A model generated the notes under the pieces. The model saw only the letters and a list, made by a program, of their open reading frames with translations, had not been told where the DNA came from and did no database searches. 64,000 bases of DNA from an uncultured Rhodocyclaceae bacterium (GTDB taxonomy: Bacteria > Pseudomonadota > Gammaproteobacteria > Burkholderiales > Rhodocyclaceae): positions 1,713,001 to 1,777,000 of the forward strand of contig OU015322.1 of assembly GCA_907163225.1 (NCBI GenBank). Direction: 5' to 3'. The translations under genes and the position numbers were made by a program. Shown here piece by piece: positions 56,833 through 64,000 of the stretch; position 1 is the first letter of the stretch, and the number at the start of each line of letters is the position of its first letter.

Positions 56833-58713
56833 TCATCGAATATCGCCGCGTAGGGCCAGAACGCGTCGACGCAGATTATCCGGCGTCGCAGCCTCGGCCG
56901 TCATCTGCTCCCCCACGCGCAACGCGACATCGGAAAACAGACCACGCCGGAACGGCGTTTTCATCGCCGCGCCATCAACGCGCGAGAAAAAGCTGCCCCA
57001 CAACCCGGACAGCGCCATCGGCACCACCGGCACCGGGTTGGCGGCGAGAATGCGCGTGACGCCGGGTTTGAAGATCTGCAACTCGCCGTCGCGGGTGATG
57101 TTGCCTTCCGGAAAAATTCCGACCAGATCGCCGGCCGCCAGCGCTTTGCTCACTTCGACAAAGGCCGCCTCCATCATGACTGGATCTTCCTTGGCCGACG
57201 CAATCGGGATGGCGCCGCAGTGGCGGAAGACGAAACCGAGCAGCGGCGTCTTGAAAATGCGGTGATCCATGACAAAACGAATCGGCCGCGGCGAGGCGCC
57301 CATGATGACCACGGCGTCGGCGAAGCTGACATGGTTGGCAACAAGCAGCGCTGCGCCTTGTTCGGGAATGTGCTCGATGCCGCTGGTGCGCAGGCGGTAG
57401 GCGGCCTTGACCATCAGCCACGCGACAAAACGGAGCAGGAATTCCGGCACCAGACCATAGATGTACACCGCCACCGCCGCGTTCAGCAGCGCCGCCAGCC
57501 CGAACAGCGCCGGGATCGACAACCCGCCCCCCAGCAAACTGGCCGCCCCCAGCGCGCCAACGACCATGAACAGCGCGTTGAGGATGTTGTTGCCGGCAAT
57601 GATCCGCGCCCGGTGTTCGGCCGAGCTGCGCACCTGCACCAGCGCGTAAAGCGGCACGATGAAAAAGCCGCCGAAAACGCCGAGCATCATCAGGTCGAAC
57701 AGCACGCGCCAGATGGCCGGAATACTCAGCAGGGCGAGCAGTTCGTGCGGCGTCGTGCCGACCAGCCCGACCGGCGAGGCGAAGTAGAGATCAAGCCCGA
57801 ACAGCGTCAGGCCGATGGAGCCGAAAGGCACCAGGCCGATTTCGACATGCTTGCCTGACATCCGCTCGCAAAGCATCGAGCCGATCCCGATGCCGACCGT
57901 AAAAACCGCCAGCAGCAAGGTCACCGACGACTCGCCACCGCCCAGAACGAACTTGGCGTAGGCCGGGAACTGGGCAAGAAACAGCGCGCCGTAGAGCCAG
58001 AACCACGAGATACCGAGGATGGACAGGAAAACCGTGCGGTTCTGCCGGGCAAAAGCGATGTTGCGCCAGGTTTCGCTGAACGGATTGAGGTTGATCGTCA
58101 GTTCCGGCACCGGAGCCGGCGCTGAGGGAATGCTGCGGCTGCTCAGGTAGCCGGCGAAAGCGACGACGAAGCCGCCCACCGCGATCCACGCCGGATGCTC
58201 GACCGACCCGGCCAACAACCCACCGGCCAGCGTGCCGATCAGGATGGCAACGAAAGTACCGGCCTCGATCAGCGCATTGCCGCCGACCAGTTCATCAGCG
58301 TGCAAATGCTGCGGCATGATCGCGTACTTGACCGGCCCGAACAGCGTCGAATGCAGGCCGAGCAGGAATAGCGCGCCCATCAGCACGGGCAGGCTGTGCA
58401 GGAAGAAGCCGGTGGCGGCAACGCCCATGATGACCATTTCCAGCACTTTGACGAGGCGGGCCAGCATCGCCTTGTCGTACTTGTCGGCCAGCTGCCCGGC
58501 CGTCGCCGAGAACAGGAAAAATGGCAGGATGAAAATGCCGGCGGCCATGTTGGCCAACAGCCCCGGCGCCAGCGTCGTCCATTGCGCTGCCTGGAAAGTC
58601 AGCAGAACGACCAGCGCGTTCTTGAACAGGTTGTCGTTGAAGGCGCCGAGGAACTGCGTGACGAAGAAAGGCGCGAAGCGCCGGGATTTCAGGAGTCCGA
58701 ATTGACCGCTCAT
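56833..58713 (-). CDS. LplT-like MFS transporter fused to PlsC-type acyltransferase
   Basis: 626 residues. Residues 1-410 are a 12-helix MFS domain starting LKSRRFAPFFVTQFLGAFND, as in the lysophospholipid flippase LplT. Residues from about 430 are a PlsC-type acyltransferase with NHVSFAD (the HX4D motif) and FPEGNITRDGE. It would bring lysophospholipids to the inner face and reacylate them. It lies downstream of the acyltransferase/Aas protein, 91 bases away with repeat copy 6 between. In E. coli, lplT and aas are adjacent separate genes. Confidence 0.88.
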   Translation of the reverse strand: MSGQFGLLKSRRFAPFFVTQFLGAFNDNLFKNALVVLLTFQAAQWTTLAPGLLANMAAGIFILPFFLFSATAGQLADKYDKAMLARLVKVLEMVIMGVAATGFFLHSLPVLMGALFLLGLHSTLFGPVKYAIMPQHLHADELVGGNALIEAGTFVAILIGTLAGGLLAGSVEHPAWIAVGGFVVAFAGYLSSRSIPSAPAPVPELTINLNPFSETWRNIAFARQNRTVFLSILGISWFWLYGALFLAQFPAYAKFVLGGGESSVTLLLAVFTVGIGIGSMLCERMSGKHVEIGLVPFGSIGLTLFGLDLYFASPVGLVGTTPHELLALLSIPAIWRVLFDLMMLGVFGGFFIVPLYALVQVRSSAEHRARIIAGNNILNALFMVVGALGAASLLGGGLSIPALFGLAALLNAAVAVYIYGLVPEFLLRFVAWLMVKAAYRLRTSGIEHIPEQGAALLVANHVSFADAVVIMGASPRPIRFVMDHRIFKTPLLGFVFRHCGAIPIASAKEDPVMMEAAFVEVSKALAAGDLVGIFPEGNITRDGELQIFKPGVTRILAANPVPVVPMALSGLWGSFFSRVDGAAMKTPFRRGLFSDVALRVGEQMTAEAATPDNLRRRVLALRGDIR

Positions 58714-58740
58714 GCGTGGCTCGCAGCAAAGAAAATTTCA

Positions 58741-58770
58741 AAATTGGGCATTTTTCCCGGTTGACCCTAG
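58741..58770 (-). repeat. Dispersed repeat, copy 6
   Basis: Minus-strand copy with TTTTTCCCGGTTGACC at 58751-58766 and AAATTGGGCA before it. It lies between aas-like and MFS-acyltransferase genes. Confidence 0.75.
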
Positions 58771-58804
58771 GGCCAGCCGTTGCTTTTATGGTCGCAGAAG
58801 GCAC

Positions 58805-60946
58805 TCATACCGCCTCCGCCAGCCGCTTGAGCGTCACGTAATCGACTTTGCCGGTGCCGAGCAGTGGCAGCGAATCGACCTTGTGAATCTTGCGCGGCAC
58901 GGCCAGTTCCGGCACGCCGGTTTCGCGCGCCTTGGCAGCAAGCAGTTCGCGGGTCAGTTCGCCGTCGGTCGTGAACAGCACCAGCGCTTCGCCCTTGGCC
59001 GCGTCGGGCTGGCTGGAGGCGGCGTGGGGCAAGGCCGGCGAGGTGGCGGTAGCCAGTTTTTCGACGACTTCGAGGCTGACCATTTCGCCGGCGATCTTGG
59101 CGAAGCGTTTGACGCGACCGACGATTTTCACGAAGCCATCCTCGTCCAGCTCGACCACGTCGCCCGTTTCGTACCAGCCCTCGCCGACATCGGAAACCGG
59201 CGCTTGCAGCACGCCGGGCTGGTCGGCCTTGAGATAGCCGGCCATGACGTTCGGACCGCGCACATGCAGGATGCCGCCGCCGGCAATGCCGGGAACCGGC
59301 ACCAGCTTGTGTTCGACGCCCGGCAGCAGGTTGCCGACGGTGCCGGTGCGGTAGGCCATCGGCGTGTTGACGGCCAGCACCGGCGCCGTTTCGGTCGCCC
59401 CGTAGCCTTCGAAAATACGCAGTCCGAATTTCTCGAACCACTGGCTGCGCACGGCTTCCGAAAGCTTTTCGGCACCGGCGACGACGTAGCGCAGGCGGTA
59501 GAAATCGTAGGGATTGGCGAACTTGGCGTAGTTGGCGAGGAAGGTCGAGGTGCCGAAGAGCACCGTACAGCCGCGGTCGTAGGCCAGCTCGGGAATCACC
59601 CGGTAATGCAGCGGCGACGGGTAGAGGAACAGGCTGGCGCCGCTCAGCACCGGCAGCAGCGCGCCGGCTGTCAGGCCGAAGGAATGGAAGATGGGCAGCG
59701 CATTGAGCACCTTGTCGTGGACCGAGAAGTCGATGACCGAGCAGATCTGCGCGACGTTGGCGAGGATGGCGCGGTGCGGCAGGACGACGCCTTTCGGCTT
59801 GCCTTCGGAGCCCGAGGTGAAGAGCACGACGGCGACGTCTTCCGGCGAGGCCGGCAGCTCGAAGGCGCGCGGGAAGTGCAACGCGTAGAGCATCAGCCAC
59901 AGCTTGTCGCCGAGGCCGATTTTTTCGCGAACCTCTTCCAGATAAACCAGTTGCACGCCCTTCAAGCCAGCCAGCTTGTCGCTCAGCTTGGCCTGTTCGA
60001 CAAAGGCGCGGGAAGTGACGACGGTGCGAATTTCAGCCGCATCGACGGCGGCCTGCATGGCATCGGTGCCGGCCGAATAGTTGAGCATGGCCGGGATGCG
60101 CCTTCTTGCGGTCAACCCGAAAATCAGGCCAATTGTCGGCACCAGATTGGGCAGCAGCAGGCCGACCTTTTCGCCGGGCTGCGACAGGCGCTCGATCTGG
60201 CGGCCAAGGATCAGCGCCATTTTGAGCAGGTCGTTGTAGGAATATTCGACCTGCTTGATGTCCTCCAGCGTGCGCCGCCGCCAGCCGTAGATTTCACCCG
60301 CATCGCACAGGGCGGCGAACAGCGTTTGCTGCGGGCGCGAGGCGAAAATCATTTCCTGCATCAGCTTGCGCATCGCCTCGCCGGATTTGCGGCGGCGAAG
60401 CTTGGCGGTGGCGCCTTCCGGCATCGGGAAGTGCCGCTCAGGCAGAATGGACAAGCGTATTTTCGGGAACAGCGTTTTCGGATGCTTACCGGAGAGGCGC
60501 GAAAAATAGCTGCGCGAGGCGCCATCGACGCGCACCGGCACTACCGTCGCGCCGGTCTTTGCGGCGACGAAGGCAGGGCCATCGTAGACCTTCATCAGCG
60601 AGCCGGTCTGGGTGATGCGCCCTTCGGGGAAGATGACCACCGGGCGGCCCGATTCGATCAGGCGAATGACCTTTTTCATGGCCATAGGGCTGGTCGGATC
60701 GACCGCCAGATAGTCGACCTGCGACAGCAAAATGCGGAAGAAAAAGCTCTCGGCGATGGTCGTATGCACGACGAAAACTGGGTCGATCGGAAGGAACAAG
60801 CCGAGCAACAGGCCGTCAAGGAAGGACTGGTGATTGGCGACGACGAGCAGGCGGTCATGCTTGAAATTGGCCTGCTGCGCCGACATGTCGACGCGGAACA
60901 ACAGCCGGGCCAGGCCGCGCAACAGCGGCCGCAACAACTTGCGCAT
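58805..60946 (-). CDS. aas: Aas-like bifunctional acyltransferase / acyl-ACP synthetase
   Basis: 713 residues. The N-terminal 200 residues are a PlsC-like acyltransferase (VVANHQSFLDGLLLG with HX4D; FPEGRITQTG). Residues from about 230 form an AMP-dependent synthetase: VVLFTSGSEGKPKGVVLPH, EGYGATETAPV, WYETGDVVELDEDGF and a terminal GKVDY lysine block. The layout equals E. coli Aas, which reacylates 2-acyl-lysophospholipids. The segment GLIFGLTARRR is encoded by a degenerate copy of the dispersed repeat. Start overlaps the arsR-type stop as ATGA. Confidence 0.9.
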   Translation of the reverse strand: MRKLLRPLLRGLARLLFRVDMSAQQANFKHDRLLVVANHQSFLDGLLLGLFLPIDPVFVVHTTIAESFFFRILLSQVDYLAVDPTSPMAMKKVIRLIESGRPVVIFPEGRITQTGSLMKVYDGPAFVAAKTGATVVPVRVDGASRSYFSRLSGKHPKTLFPKIRLSILPERHFPMPEGATAKLRRRKSGEAMRKLMQEMIFASRPQQTLFAALCDAGEIYGWRRRTLEDIKQVEYSYNDLLKMALILGRQIERLSQPGEKVGLLLPNLVPTIGLIFGLTARRRIPAMLNYSAGTDAMQAAVDAAEIRTVVTSRAFVEQAKLSDKLAGLKGVQLVYLEEVREKIGLGDKLWLMLYALHFPRAFELPASPEDVAVVLFTSGSEGKPKGVVLPHRAILANVAQICSVIDFSVHDKVLNALPIFHSFGLTAGALLPVLSGASLFLYPSPLHYRVIPELAYDRGCTVLFGTSTFLANYAKFANPYDFYRLRYVVAGAEKLSEAVRSQWFEKFGLRIFEGYGATETAPVLAVNTPMAYRTGTVGNLLPGVEHKLVPVPGIAGGGILHVRGPNVMAGYLKADQPGVLQAPVSDVGEGWYETGDVVELDEDGFVKIVGRVKRFAKIAGEMVSLEVVEKLATATSPALPHAASSQPDAAKGEALVLFTTDGELTRELLAAKARETGVPELAVPRKIHKVDSLPLLGTGKVDYVTLKRLAEAV
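60106..60134 (+). repeat. Dispersed repeat, copy 7, degenerate, inside aas
   Basis: TTGCGGTCAACCCGAAAATC followed by AGGCCAATT; differs from the core by a few bases. It is read in frame on the other strand as part of the synthetase domain. Confidence 0.55.
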
Positions 60947-61257
60947 CAGGAATTTTCCTTCAGGTAATCCAGGACGTTGGTGAAGGTGATTTCGAGTGAA
61001 TCGCGGCTGATCCAGAACCAGACTTCCTTGCCGATCTTCTCCGAAGCCAGAACGCCGGACTCGTGCAGGATTTTCAGATGGTGCGAGACGGTCGACCGGG
61101 CCAGCGTCGACACCTCGGCAACCTGCCCGACGTTGAGCCGCTCGCCCGGCTCGAAAAGCAGCAGGATGCGCTGCCGATGCTCATCGCCGAGCGCCACGAA
61201 TATTTTGGACATCGCCTGCCATTGCGACGGAATTGCCCGGGAGTAATCATTTTTCAT
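60946..61257 (-). CDS. ArsR-family transcriptional regulator
   Basis: 103 residues. The winged helix ILLLFEPGERLNVGQVAEVS, STLARSTVSHHLKILHESGV is typical of ArsR/SmtB proteins. No CxC metal site is present, so metal sensing by the classical site is unlikely. It is the first gene of the operon and its stop overlaps the aas start, so it may sense a lipid-related signal or simply control this operon; that is inference. Confidence 0.88.
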   Translation of the reverse strand: MKNDYSRAIPSQWQAMSKIFVALGDEHRQRILLLFEPGERLNVGQVAEVSTLARSTVSHHLKILHESGVLASEKIGKEVWFWISRDSLEITFTNVLDYLKENS

Positions 61258-61461
61258 ATCGACAATCTTAGTTGTATCGACATGAATTCGTCAAGCCATT
61301 CTCGCCGCTCAGAGTCCACCACCCCAGCAGCATTCAAGCTGCATGGAACACTTGGATAGTTCTCGTTACGTTATCAGCAAGACTCTATCGCCACCCTGCA
61401 CCAACCTGGCTCCTTGCTGGACACCTCACACCGACAGCATCTCCTGAAGGTAGGTGAAGTT

Positions 61462-61486
61462 AAAAAGGGGCTTTCGCCCCTTTTTT
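61462..61486. terminator. Bidirectional terminator after amtB
   Basis: GGGGC (61467-61471) pairs with GCCCC (61476-61480), flanked by A- and T-runs that extend the stem. It lies 41 bases past the amtB stop and can also stop plus-strand reading. Confidence 0.82.
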
Positions 61487-61526
61487 GTATTCCTGTCCGA
61501 TAGACTTACCTGTTGCAAATCACAAA

Positions 61527-62729
61527 TCACCAGTTAGGTTCGCGCTCCGGCGTGGCGGTAATACGGTGAATACTGAGGTCGGCCCCCTGGTACTCGTCCT
61601 CTTGATCCATGCGCAGACCCAGCGTCGCCTTGAGCGCGCCGTAAACAATAGTTCCGCCGATCAGCGCAACGACGATCGCCAGCGCGGTCATGATCAATTG
61701 CGGCATGAAGGCAATCCCGCCGGCACCGCCCAGCGCCTTGCTACCAAAGATGCCGGCAGCAATACCGCCCCAGGCGCCACACATGCCGTGCAACGGCCAA
61801 ACGCCGAGCACGTCATCGATTTTCCAGCGGTTCTGCACCAGCGTAAACATGCCCACGAACAATCCGCCCGCCACGCCACCAACCACCAGCGCACCCATTG
61901 GGTGCATCAGGTCGGAGCCTGCGCAAACGGCGACCAGACCGGCCAGCGGCCCGTTGTGCAAAAAGCCGGGGTCATTCTTGCCCGCCACCAGCGCGACCAG
62001 CGTGCCACCGACCATGGCCATCAAGGAATTCAACGCAACCAGTCCGGAAATTTTGTCGAGCGTCTGGGCGCTCATCACATTGAAGCCAAACCAGCCCACG
62101 GTCAGTATCCATGCCCCGAGCGCCAGAAAGGGAATCGATGACGGCGGGTGGGCCGAAATGCGGCCATCCTTGCTGTAGCGCCCGTAGCGCGCGCCAAGAA
62201 GAAGCACGGCAGGCAGCGCGATCCAGCCCCCCATCGCGTGAACGACGACCGAACCGGCAAAATCATGGAACTCTTCGCCAAACGTGGCCTTCAGCCAGGC
62301 CTGGATACCGAACGCCTGATTCCAGGCTATCCCTTCATAGAAAGGATAGACGAAGCCAACCAGCAGAAAGGTGGCGATCAGTTGCGGGTTGAACTTGGCG
62401 CGCTCGGCAATGCCACCCGAGATGATGGCGGGAATGGCGGCGGCGAAAGTCAGCAAGAAGAAAAATTTGGTCAGTTCGTAGCCATTTTTCTCCATTAGCG
62501 TTTCGACGCCAGTGAAGAAATTGACCCCGTAGGCAACGCTGTAGCCGACGAAAAAATATGCCACGGTCGACACGCCAAAGTCCGACAAAATCTTGACTAG
62601 CGCATTGACCTGGTTTTTTTTGCGAACGGTGCCGACTTCAAGGAAGGCAAAGCCGGCGTGCATGGCCAACACCATGATGGCACCCAGCAATATGAACAGC
62701 ACGTTGCTGCTTGATTGATACGTCTCCAT
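61527..62729 (-). CDS. amtB: Ammonium transporter AmtB
   Basis: 400 residues from the ATG at 62729 (METYQSSSNVLFILLGAIMV), preceded by a G-rich ribosome site; the longer open frame is not needed. About 11 membrane helices; conserved DFAGSVVVHAMGGWIALPA and SDLMHPMGALVVGG carry the pore histidines, and GMFTLVQNRWKIDDVLGVWP is a usual late block. It moves ammonium into the cell. No glnK gene is adjacent in the window, unlike the common glnK-amtB pair. Confidence 0.95.
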   Translation of the reverse strand: METYQSSSNVLFILLGAIMVLAMHAGFAFLEVGTVRKKNQVNALVKILSDFGVSTVAYFFVGYSVAYGVNFFTGVETLMEKNGYELTKFFFLLTFAAAIPAIISGGIAERAKFNPQLIATFLLVGFVYPFYEGIAWNQAFGIQAWLKATFGEEFHDFAGSVVVHAMGGWIALPAVLLLGARYGRYSKDGRISAHPPSSIPFLALGAWILTVGWFGFNVMSAQTLDKISGLVALNSLMAMVGGTLVALVAGKNDPGFLHNGPLAGLVAVCAGSDLMHPMGALVVGGVAGGLFVGMFTLVQNRWKIDDVLGVWPLHGMCGAWGGIAAGIFGSKALGGAGGIAFMPQLIMTALAIVVALIGGTIVYGALKATLGLRMDQEDEYQGADLSIHRITATPEREPNW

Positions 62730-62887
62730 GAAACCCCCCAACAAAGAATGGCCAATTTGAAAGCAAGCACCATTCCAGTGCATGAATATTGTTACAAATC
62801 AGCGTATTACAAAAGCCATAAAACAAAAATCCGCACATTTTTGGTGCAAAAACAACATCGACGCTTCGCTTCGGTGCGTCAACGCCT

Positions 62888-64000
62888 TTATTTGGGGGCC
62901 AACTCGGAGGGTAGCAAAACCCATAGCCTGCCGCTCTGCTTCATCCGCCCGGCCTGTTCGCCAGCCTCTTTGCCAAAGCCCCAAAAGAAATCAGCGCGCA
63001 CCGCGCCCTTGATCGCCCCACCGGTGTCCTGCGCCATGACCAGACGATTCAGCGGTAACACGGTGTTGGGCCGCGTCGTCGCCAGAAACACCGGCGAGCC
63101 GAGGGGTATTGACCGCGGGTCGATGGCGATACTGCGCTCTGCGGTCAGGGGCACACCCAGCGCGCCAATCGGGCCGTCCTGGCTGTTGGGCACCTCACGG
63201 AAGAAAACGTAGCTGGGATTCGCGTTCAACAGGCTGTCGAGACGGGTCGGATTGGCCCGTGCCCAAGCCTGGATCCCCTGCATGGAAGCCTCTTCCAGCT
63301 TCAACTCGCCGCGATTGACCAATGCTTTCCCGATGGATTGGTAGGGGTGCCCGTTTTGATCGGCATAATTCAGGCGAACCGTGCTGCCGTCCGTCAGCTT
63401 GACGCGCCCTGAACCCTGAACCTGCAGAAAAAATAGCTCGACCGCATCGTCGACGAAGAGCAGCGTCTTGCCCGGCAGCTTTTCGCCATGCGCGACGATG
63501 TCAGCCCGCGACCAGTAGGGGACGATCTTGTTGCCTTCCAGGCGACCACGCACGCGCTTGTCCTTGAGCTCCGGGAAGACGGATGACAAGTCAATCGTTA
63601 GCAAGTCATCCGGCACTCCGCGCACCGGCTGCTCGTAGCCCTTGGCCCGCGTCCGGCTGCCACGCAGCAAAGGTTCGTAGTAGCCGGTGACCATGCCGTT
63701 GGCCGCACCATCGCCGGCGACTACCCCATAAGGCTTCAGATGCTGCTCGAAGAAGCGCCGCGGATCGTGTCCGGGCTTGCCATCCGCCGCCCGCGCCAGA
63801 TCACAGACGCGTTTCCAGCCCGGGCCGTTCGGCTTGCTGGTGACACCGCGGCAGGAGAGCATGAAGGCAGGCCAGGCAGCGGCGACATCATCGGCCGACC
63901 AGCCGGGCAAATCGATCCAGCTAGCCGCCTGGAACGACCGGGCAAAGGGTGCCGGCGCTGCTGGCGCAGTGGGCTGCGGGGCGGGCGCTGGAGGAACCAG
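62888..64000 (-). CDS. mltA: Membrane-bound lytic murein transglycosylase A, 5' end missing
   Basis: The frame is open to the window edge, so the start codon and signal peptide lie beyond 64000. At least 370 residues are visible. A proline/alanine-rich stretch (VPPAPAPQPTAPAAPAPF) leads into the MltA domain with VTGYYEPLL, FFLQVQGSGRV and the 3D domain MAQDTGGAIKGAVRADFFWG, which includes the catalytic aspartate. It cleaves glycan strands of murein in the periplasm. Confidence 0.93.
   Translation of the reverse strand: MVPPAPAPQPTAPAAPAPFARSFQAASWIDLPGWSADDVAAAWPAFMLSCRGVTSKPNGPGWKRVCDLARAADGKPGHDPRRFFEQHLKPYGVVAGDGAANGMVTGYYEPLLRGSRTRAKGYEQPVRGVPDDLLTIDLSSVFPELKDKRVRGRLEGNKIVPYWSRADIVAHGEKLPGKTLLFVDDAVELFFLQVQGSGRVKLTDGSTVRLNYADQNGHPYQSIGKALVNRGELKLEEASMQGIQAWARANPTRLDSLLNANPSYVFFREVPNSQDGPIGALGVPLTAERSIAIDPRSIPLGSPVFLATTRPNTVLPLNRLVMAQDTGGAIKGAVRADFFWGFGKEAGEQAGRMKQSGRLWVLLPSELAPK

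Noticed and set aside
58712-60967. 751-codon open frame on the plus strand
   Set aside because: It lies opposite the aas-like gene and has glutamine/histidine-rich low-complexity translation typical of antisense frames in GC-rich DNA.
62581-62620. Extra copy of the dispersed repeat near TGACCTGGTTTTTTTT
   Set aside because: Shares only the TTGACC and T-run; the CCGG core is missing and it lies in conserved amtB coding sequence.

Overview
This window looks like a Rhodocyclales-type betaproteobacterial chromosome (Dechloromonas/Azonexus-like). The basis is GC-rich core genes of betaproteobacterial type: groES-groEL under a CIRCE operator, yjcH-actP, ubiA/ubiD, amtB, mltA, a TctDE-like two-component pair, and heme-linked and GGDEF signalling. 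The genus assignment is inference. A short dispersed repeat, GGTCAACCGG followed by an A-run, occurs seven times in the core sequence. I found no copy in the two integrated elements.

Layout. (1) From the left edge to about 5.9 kb lies an integrative element abutting the 3' end of tRNA-Phe. It carries a P4-type integrase, an AlpA-like regulator, two paralogous YagK/YfjJ (inovirus Gp2) type proteins and an unknown protein; its far end is outside the window. (2) From 5.9 to 23.5 kb is core chromosome: tRNA-Phe, a two-component system, acetate permease, chaperonins, a heme-sensing diguanylate cyclase, dacB, a hybrid sensor kinase, and a tightly overlapped operon ubiA - cytochrome c'-like - ubiD - GNAT - membrane protein. 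(3) From about 23.54 to 53.23 kb is a 29.7-kb mobile island inserted inside the 5' end of ubiA. (4) From 53.3 to 64 kb the core resumes: the cut-off ubiA start, an unknown protein, an AGE-family lipoprotein, a PHB-depolymerase-like esterase, a lysophospholipid uptake/acylation operon (arsR - acyltransferase/Aas - LplT-PlsC fusion), amtB and a partial mltA.

The island is the most interesting part. Its tyrosine recombinase acts at codons for MRLDKP of ubiA. The island end supplies a new start codon and 19 substitute codons, so UbiA is still encoded as a chimera, while the original 22 codons are stranded at the far end. Both ends carry matching putative arm sites (TGTCACA-N4-TGTCACA), and the reconstructed attP is a perfect inverted repeat. 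The island carries IncQ-like repA-repC-repB replication genes with two iteron-like repeats, and a CloDF13-like MOBC relaxase with a MobB-like coupling protein. I see no mating-pair apparatus, so it looks like an integrative mobilizable element that can probably replicate as a plasmid.

Its cargo is a type I restriction-modification system followed by a DUF3800 protein and a possible BECR-fold nuclease, and a two-gene unit in which an HSP90-like ATPase is fused to a TIR/deoxyribosyltransferase-like domain and overlaps an unknown helical protein. The latter is the best candidate here for an undescribed defence system. Next to it is a pile of transposons: an IS66 member inside an IS110 remnant with an 8-bp target duplication, a stub of another recombinase, and a frameshifted IS1182-type transposase.
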